A DNA stretch of 40,980 nt from Streptosporangiaceae bacterium (GTDB lineage: Bacteria > Actinomycetota > Actinomycetes > Streptosporangiales > Streptosporangiaceae). The notes under the pieces were generated by a model. It had not been told where the DNA came from. It searched no databases and was given only the letters and a program-made list of their open reading frames with translations. Within the stretch, counting starts at the first letter, position 1. Each line of letters begins with the position of its first letter. The stretch is taken from assembly GCA_019239975.1 (NCBI GenBank), contig JAFAZE010000136.1, forward strand, positions 1 through 40,980, read 5' to 3'. Positions 39,865-40,980 of the stretch are shown piece by piece. A program made the position numbers and the translations under genes.

Positions 39865-40980
39865 ATGACGATCAGGGTCTTCTGGCTGATCCGGTTCACC
39901 GGGTTCGTGCTGGTCGGGATCCTCGCCCTGATCAACCCGCCGCACTCGCCGGCCCAGAGGGCCATCCAGATCGCCGGTTTCACGGTGGTCGGGGTGGCCC
40001 TGCTGGCGTGCCTGCTCGCCGGCGAGTTCCCGCGCTACCGCGCCTGGGGCCTGCCCGTGGCGCTGGGCGTGATGGCCACCGCAGGCGGCGTGGCCTCGGT
40101 GACCTCGGGCGGCGGCCAGAGCCTGGTCGCCTTCGCCGGCGTGGCCGCCATGGCGGCCGGCGCCGACACCGGCCTGCCGGCCGGCATCGCGGTCGCCGTG
40201 GCCGGCATCCTCCCGATCTGGATCGCCGGCCCGGTCAACGGCAGCTCCCTCGGCACGCTGGCCGGGTATCCGCTGCTGATCGTGGCCTGCCTCTCGTTCG
40301 GCCGGAACCGGCGGTCCTACCGGGTGCAGGCCGAACAGGCCGCCGCGCTGCTGGAGCAGTACGAGCGGCTGCGGGCCGAGCAGCGCCGCGCCGACGTGCT
40401 GGACGAGCGGGCCCGCATCGCCCGCGAGATCCACGACGTGCTCGCGCACTCCCTCGGCGCGCTGGGCATCCAGATCCAGGCGGCCAAGGCGATGCTGACC
40501 GACCAGCGGGACACCGGCCGGGCGGTGGAGGCGCTCGCCACCGCGCAGCGGATGGCCGCGGACGGCCTGACCGAGACCCGGCGCGCGGTACACGCCCTGC
40601 GGGTGGACACGCTCCCGCTCGGCGAGGAACTGGCCGGCGTGGTGGACACCCACCGGCAGCGCTACCACGTGCCGGTCATCTTCGAGACCTCCGGCACGAT
40701 CAGGGCGCTGCCGCCGGACGCCTCGCTCACGCTGCTGCGCACCGCGCAGGAGGCGCTGGTCAACGCCGCCAGGCACGCCTCGGGCCAGCAGGTCGCGGTC
40801 CGCCTCCACTACGATGACACCGGCGTCCGGCTCACCGTCGTCAATCACGTCAACGGGACGGTGCGCGAAGCCAAGGGCCCCACCAGCACTGGCGGCTACG
40901 GGCTGACCGGCATGCGGGAACGGCTCCGGTTGCTGAACGGCACGCTGCTGGCCGGCCCGCGAGACAGTGAATGGGCCGTC
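39865..40980 (+). CDS. Sensor histidine kinase, NarL/LiaS type, runs off right edge
   Basis: 372 codons present, ATG 39865, open to the edge. N-terminal membrane part of four to five helices (1-145), then coiled coil QAAALLEQYERLRAEQRRADVLDER, then the HisKA_3 dimerisation domain with phospho-acceptor His190 in RIAREIHDVLAHSLGALG, and the start of the HATPase with N-box LLRTAQEALVNAARHASG and GYGLTGMRERL (G-box). It autophosphorylates on membrane signals and passes phosphate to a LuxR-type response regulator, expected just beyond the edge. It lacks a long extracytoplasmic domain, so it is an intramembrane-sensing type. A small frame lies 4 bp upstream. Confidence 0.92.
   Translation, partial: MTIRVFWLIRFTGFVLVGILALINPPHSPAQRAIQIAGFTVVGVALLACLLAGEFPRYRAWGLPVALGVMATAGGVASVTSGGGQSLVAFAGVAAMAAGADTGLPAGIAVAVAGILPIWIAGPVNGSSLGTLAGYPLLIVACLSFGRNRRSYRVQAEQAAALLEQYERLRAEQRRADVLDERARIAREIHDVLAHSLGALGIQIQAAKAMLTDQRDTGRAVEALATAQRMAADGLTETRRAVHALRVDTLPLGEELAGVVDTHRQRYHVPVIFETSGTIRALPPDASLTLLRTAQEALVNAARHASGQQVAVRLHYDDTGVRLTVVNHVNGTVREAKGPTSTGGYGLTGMRERLRLLNGTLLAGPRDSEWAV

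Overview
The window is about 41 kb of very GC-rich DNA with strong third-position GC bias, frequent GTG starts, GGAGG-type ribosome binding sites and actinobacterial hallmark families (a DUF222/HNH-type protein, furA-katG, a GlpF-GlpK-GlpD operon, several VapBC modules, an ECF sigma/anti-sigma pair, a rifampicin-monooxygenase-like flavoprotein). It is best read as chromosome of a large-genome actinomycete; the order (Streptosporangiales-like or Streptomyces-like) cannot be fixed from sequence alone. No rRNA, tRNA, CRISPR array or intact insertion sequence was seen.

Layout. 1-4.8 kb is a gene graveyard: the N-terminus of a DUF222-like gene leaving the left edge, the tail of a lost MFS transporter, an intact TPR protein, a LuxR-type ATPase remnant fused head-on to an N-terminally truncated FAD monooxygenase, an intact dienelactone-hydrolase-like gene and a frameshifted DUF4143 remnant. 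4.9-12.5 kb holds a secreted alpha/beta hydrolase, a MarR regulator, a GNAT acetyltransferase and the glycerol operon (facilitator, kinase, glycerol-3-phosphate dehydrogenase). 12.8-15.3 kb has an AbrB/PIN toxin-antitoxin pair and a secreted CE1-like esterase with a CBM2, preceded by a LacI-type operator. 15.7-19.7 kb has a divergent MFS exporter/MerR pair and an aromatic-ring FAD monooxygenase. 20.1-24.9 kb contains NUDIX and histidine-phosphatase genes, then a tightly overlapping operon of ECF sigma factor, anti-sigma factor, ABC ATPase and ABC permease. 25.0-31.6 kb, all on the minus strand, holds an enolase-superfamily enzyme, katG, furA and a secreted GH3 beta-glucosidase. 31.9-35.9 kb is dominated by toxin-antitoxin modules in several states of decay and a frameshifted MerR gene. 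36.0-41.0 kb holds an unknown membrane protein, a radical SAM enzyme with a possible 30-residue upstream peptide, a divergent Fe(II)/2-oxoglutarate dioxygenase, another membrane protein and a NarL-type sensor kinase leaving the right edge.

Themes. Sugar and polymer use (esterase-CBM2, GH3, glycerol operon, enolase-superfamily enzyme) appears several times, with LacI-like and CRP-like operators. Oxidative and drug stress is represented by furA-katG, the rifampicin-monooxygenase-like protein and the MerR/MFS pair. The most unusual structure is outside the genes: two families of dispersed palindromic elements (three copies and two copies), a 45-bp upstream element carrying a near-perfect CRP-type palindrome and shared by the secreted hydrolase and the glycerol operon, and at least six gene remnants. 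The best candidate for an undescribed biochemical system is the radical SAM/short peptide/dioxygenase locus at 36.6-38.9 kb, but this is inference.
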